64,000 nucleotides of DNA from Kitasatospora cineracea (GTDB lineage: Bacteria; Actinomycetota; Actinomycetes; Streptomycetales; Streptomycetaceae): contig NZ_RJVJ01000001.1 of the NCBI RefSeq assembly GCF_003751605.1, positions 1,798,001 through 1,862,000 of the forward strand, written 5' to 3'. The position numbers and the translations under genes are program-made. The stretch's first letter is position 1; the number at the start of each line of letters is the position of its first letter. Below are positions 62,105 to 64,000 of the stretch, in pieces. Under the pieces are notes generated by a model, which was not told the origin of the DNA, made no database searches, and worked only from the letters and a program-made list of their open reading frames with translations.

Positions 62105-63505
62105 ATGTCCGACCCCAGCGCACCACCCGCACCGCGCCGTTGGACGGCGCTCACCCTGATCGCCCTCGCCCAGTTCATGGTCATCATGGACACCTCGATC
62201 ATCGGCGTGGCCCTGCCCGAGATGCGCTCCGCGCTCGACTTCTCGCCGGAGGGCCTGTCCTGGGTGTTCAACGCCTACGTGATCGCCTTCGGCGGCCTGC
62301 TGCTGCTCGGCGGACGGCTCTCCGACCTGCTCGGCGCCAAGCGCGTCTTCGCGGCCGGCTGGACGGTCTTCGCCGCCGGCTCCCTGCTGGCCGGCCTGGC
62401 CGGCACCGCCTGGGTCGAACTGGTCGGCCGCGCCGTGCAGGGCGCGGGCTCGGCCCTGATCGCCCCGGCGGCGCTCACCCTGCTGATGACGCTCTTCGGC
62501 CCCCGCCCCGCCGAACTGCCCAAGGCGTTCGCCCTGTACGGGGCGGCCGCCCCGGCCGGCGGCACCGCGGGCGTGTTCCTCGGCGGCCTGATCACCCAGT
62601 ACGCCAGCTGGGAGTGGGTGTTCTGGATCAACATCCCGGTGGCGCTGGCCGTGCTCGCCGCCACCCCGTCCGTGATGCCCGCCGCCGCGGCCCGCCGCGG
62701 TTCGATCGACTGGCTCGGCGCGGTCACCGTCACCGCCGGCCTCGCTGTCACCGTCCTCGCCGTCGTCCGCGCCCCGGAAGCGGGCTGGGGCTCGGCGCGG
62801 ACCTGGCTCGCCCTCGCCGCCGGCCTGCTGCTGATCGCCGCGTTCGTGCTGCTGCAGTCCCGCCGCCGCGAACCGCTGATGCGGCTCGGCATCTGGCGCA
62901 GCCCGAACCTGGCCGGAGCCAACCTGGCCCAACTGCTGATGGCGGCGGCCTGGATCCCGATGTGGTTCTTCCTCAACCTCTACCTGCAGCAGGTGCTCGG
63001 CCTCGGGGCGTTCGCCTCGGGCGCGGCACTGCTCCCGATGACCGCCGCGATCATGCTGATGATGATCGTCCTGGCGCCCCGGCTGATCGCCCGCTTCGGC
63101 CCCAAGCCGCTGATCGCCACCGGCCTCGCCGCCCTCGCGGCCGGCATGTACTGGCTCTCGCTGGCCCGCCCGGACGGTAGCTTCGCGGTCGACGTGCTGC
63201 CCGCCTCCCTGCTCGCCGCGATCGGCATGTCGCTGGCCTTCATCCCCTCCCTCGGCACCGCCCTCGCCGTCCCCGACCCCGCCGAGGGCGGCCTCGCCTC
63301 CGGCATCGTCAACACCTCCTACCAGGTCGGCTCCGCCCTCGGCCTGGCCGCCATGACCGCCGTCGCCGCCGCCAACGGCTCCCGCCGACTCACCGACCCC
63401 ACCGCCCTCACCCACGGCTTCTCCACCGCCTTCCTCGGCGCCGCCCTCCTCGCCCTCCTCGGCGCCCTCACCTCCCTCCTCACCCTCCGCACCCGCACCC
63501 CCTGA
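62105..63505 (+). CDS. MFS transporter, DHA2 (14-TM) type
   Basis: 466-aa drug:H+ antiporter-like exporter. Motif D1/QFMVIMDTSIIGVALPEM near TM1, GGRLSDLLGAKRVF (motif A, G-x3-D-x2-G-x-K/R-x), GRAVQGAGSALIAPAALTLL (motif C-like), and helices through LGAALLALLGALTSLLTLR at the end. GGAGGAG precedes the ATG. The CsoR-like box in front suggests a place in the copper response, perhaps efflux of a metallophore or copper-stressed metabolite, but ordinary drug exporters look the same. Confidence 0.9.
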   Translation: MSDPSAPPAPRRWTALTLIALAQFMVIMDTSIIGVALPEMRSALDFSPEGLSWVFNAYVIAFGGLLLLGGRLSDLLGAKRVFAAGWTVFAAGSLLAGLAGTAWVELVGRAVQGAGSALIAPAALTLLMTLFGPRPAELPKAFALYGAAAPAGGTAGVFLGGLITQYASWEWVFWINIPVALAVLAATPSVMPAAAARRGSIDWLGAVTVTAGLAVTVLAVVRAPEAGWGSARTWLALAAGLLLIAAFVLLQSRRREPLMRLGIWRSPNLAGANLAQLLMAAAWIPMWFFLNLYLQQVLGLGAFASGAALLPMTAAIMLMMIVLAPRLIARFGPKPLIATGLAALAAGMYWLSLARPDGSFAVDVLPASLLAAIGMSLAFIPSLGTALAVPDPAEGGLASGIVNTSYQVGSALGLAAMTAVAAANGSRRLTDPTALTHGFSTAFLGAALLALLGALTSLLTLRTRTP

Positions 63506-63641
63506 CCCCCACCCCGGCCGCGGCCGGCCCGCGGCCCGACTCCGGCCGCGGCCCGGCCGCTTCGGCGTTCCCCCGGAGGGAAGCCGCGACCCGACCTCCC
63601 CCACACCCCTCCCTCCACTGCCCGCCCTCCGGCGAGCCGGC

Positions 63642-63890
63642 CCCGGCCATGGCCCGCCCGCTGCGACGCAGCCGTCCCCGCACCCCTCCTCCCTCCTCCC
63701 GATCCCCCTGCGGTAGCAGCCCCGGCCGATTCCCGGCCATGGTCCGCCCGTGCGACGTAGCCTTCGGCCGTCCCCGTCCCCGTCCTCCCCCCTCTCTCCT
63801 CCCTCCTCCCTCCCCTCTCCTCGATCCCCCCGCGGTAGCAGCCCCGGCCGATTCCCGGCCATGGCCCGCCCGCTGCGGCGTAGCCTTCGT
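63642..63890. repeat. ~122-bp tandem repeat upstream of nth
   Basis: Two nearly full copies (63701-63765 and 63823-63888; 122-bp offset, over 30 identical bases from GCGGTAGCAGCC onward) and one partial copy from 63642. Each copy ends near TAGCCT(TC), which in the last copy is the -10 of nth. C/T-rich stretches separate the copies. The rest of 63506-63641 shows nothing. Confidence 0.85.
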
Positions 63891-63892
63891 GC

Positions 63893-64000
63893 ATGGCAGA
63901 GAGCAAGGTGGCGAAGGTCGGGCGGAAGAAGCCCGAGACGCATCTGGGGATGGTGCGGCGGGCCCGGCGGATCAACCGCGAGCTGGCGGAGCTGTACCCG
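63893..64000 (+). CDS. nth: Endonuclease III (3' partial)
   Basis: First 36 codons of a gene cut by the right edge: MAESKVAKVGRKKPE... followed by MVRRARRINRELAELYP. This matches the N-terminus of Streptomyces endonuclease III as I remember it (MVRRARRINRELAEVYPYAHPELD). Base-excision repair glycosylase/AP-lyase. -10 TAGCCT (63881-63886) is 6 nt before the ATG; leaderless. The catalytic and Fe-S parts lie outside the window. Confidence 0.75.
   Translation, partial: MAESKVAKVGRKKPETHLGMVRRARRINRELAELYP

Overview
The window is high-GC actinomycete chromosome. Gene content and order point to the Streptomycetaceae (Streptomyces or Kitasatospora): dnaX-ybaB-recR-DUF5063-aspartokinase; a PBP-wblA-ArsA-ArsA-DUF4177-RidA-NUDIX-MBL-crp block; many GTG starts; ATGA/GTGA gene overlaps; and many promoters whose -10 box sits 6-8 nt before the start codon (leaderless mRNAs). 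There is no phage, transposase, integrase or CRISPR array, and only one tRNA (Pro, CGG).

Layout. (1) 0-7.6 kb: replication and recombination core (dnaX partial, ybaB, recR), DUF5063, aspartate kinase without a neighbouring asd, then a sigma factor overlapped by a membrane-anchored partner-like protein. (2) 7.6-23.1 kb: mixed metabolic and regulatory genes (SDR/HTH divergent pair, S9 peptidase, lipoprotein, SURF1, cupin regulator + GNAT, GlxA-type AraC regulator, L,D-transpeptidase, NTF2-like, LysR, M24 and M20 peptidases, amino-acid permease). (3) 23.2-34.3 kb: tRNA-Pro, metallophosphoesterase, YqeY, bifunctional PBP, wblA, tandem ArsA ATPases, DUF4177, RidA, NUDIX, MBL, crp. (4) 34.4-63.9 kb: a long interval between crp and nth (endonuclease III, whose first codons close the window). 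From memory, crp and nth lie almost adjacent in S. coelicolor, so about 29 kb looks inserted or rearranged here. It holds a GntR/amidohydrolase/APC permease/amidohydrolase nitrogen cluster; a USP + membrane protein + Sir2 stretch with two apparent one-base deletions; an orphan cellobiose-type operator; kdp(F)ABC with a structured leader and an extra 27-aa peptide; PAP2 + lipid kinase; a NarL-type two-component system; a SerRS of E. coli type; an SRPBCC/MarR operon; and a copper block (copA, copZ, His-rich secreted protein, MFS exporter) with four CsoR-like boxes.

How the parts work together: several units carry an inverted-repeat operator inside the promoter spacer (copZA, the His-rich copper protein, SRPBCC-MarR, and possibly the GntR-controlled amidohydrolase), giving simple repressor-controlled switches. 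Convergent genes are separated by strong hairpin terminators. A second theme is degenerate tandem repeats with periods of 9, 10, 18 or 122 bp in intergenic DNA.

Limits: all calls come from reading the sequence and from remembered protein families. No database search was run. Start codons were chosen by Shine-Dalgarno, overlap or leaderless spacing and may be off by a few codons.
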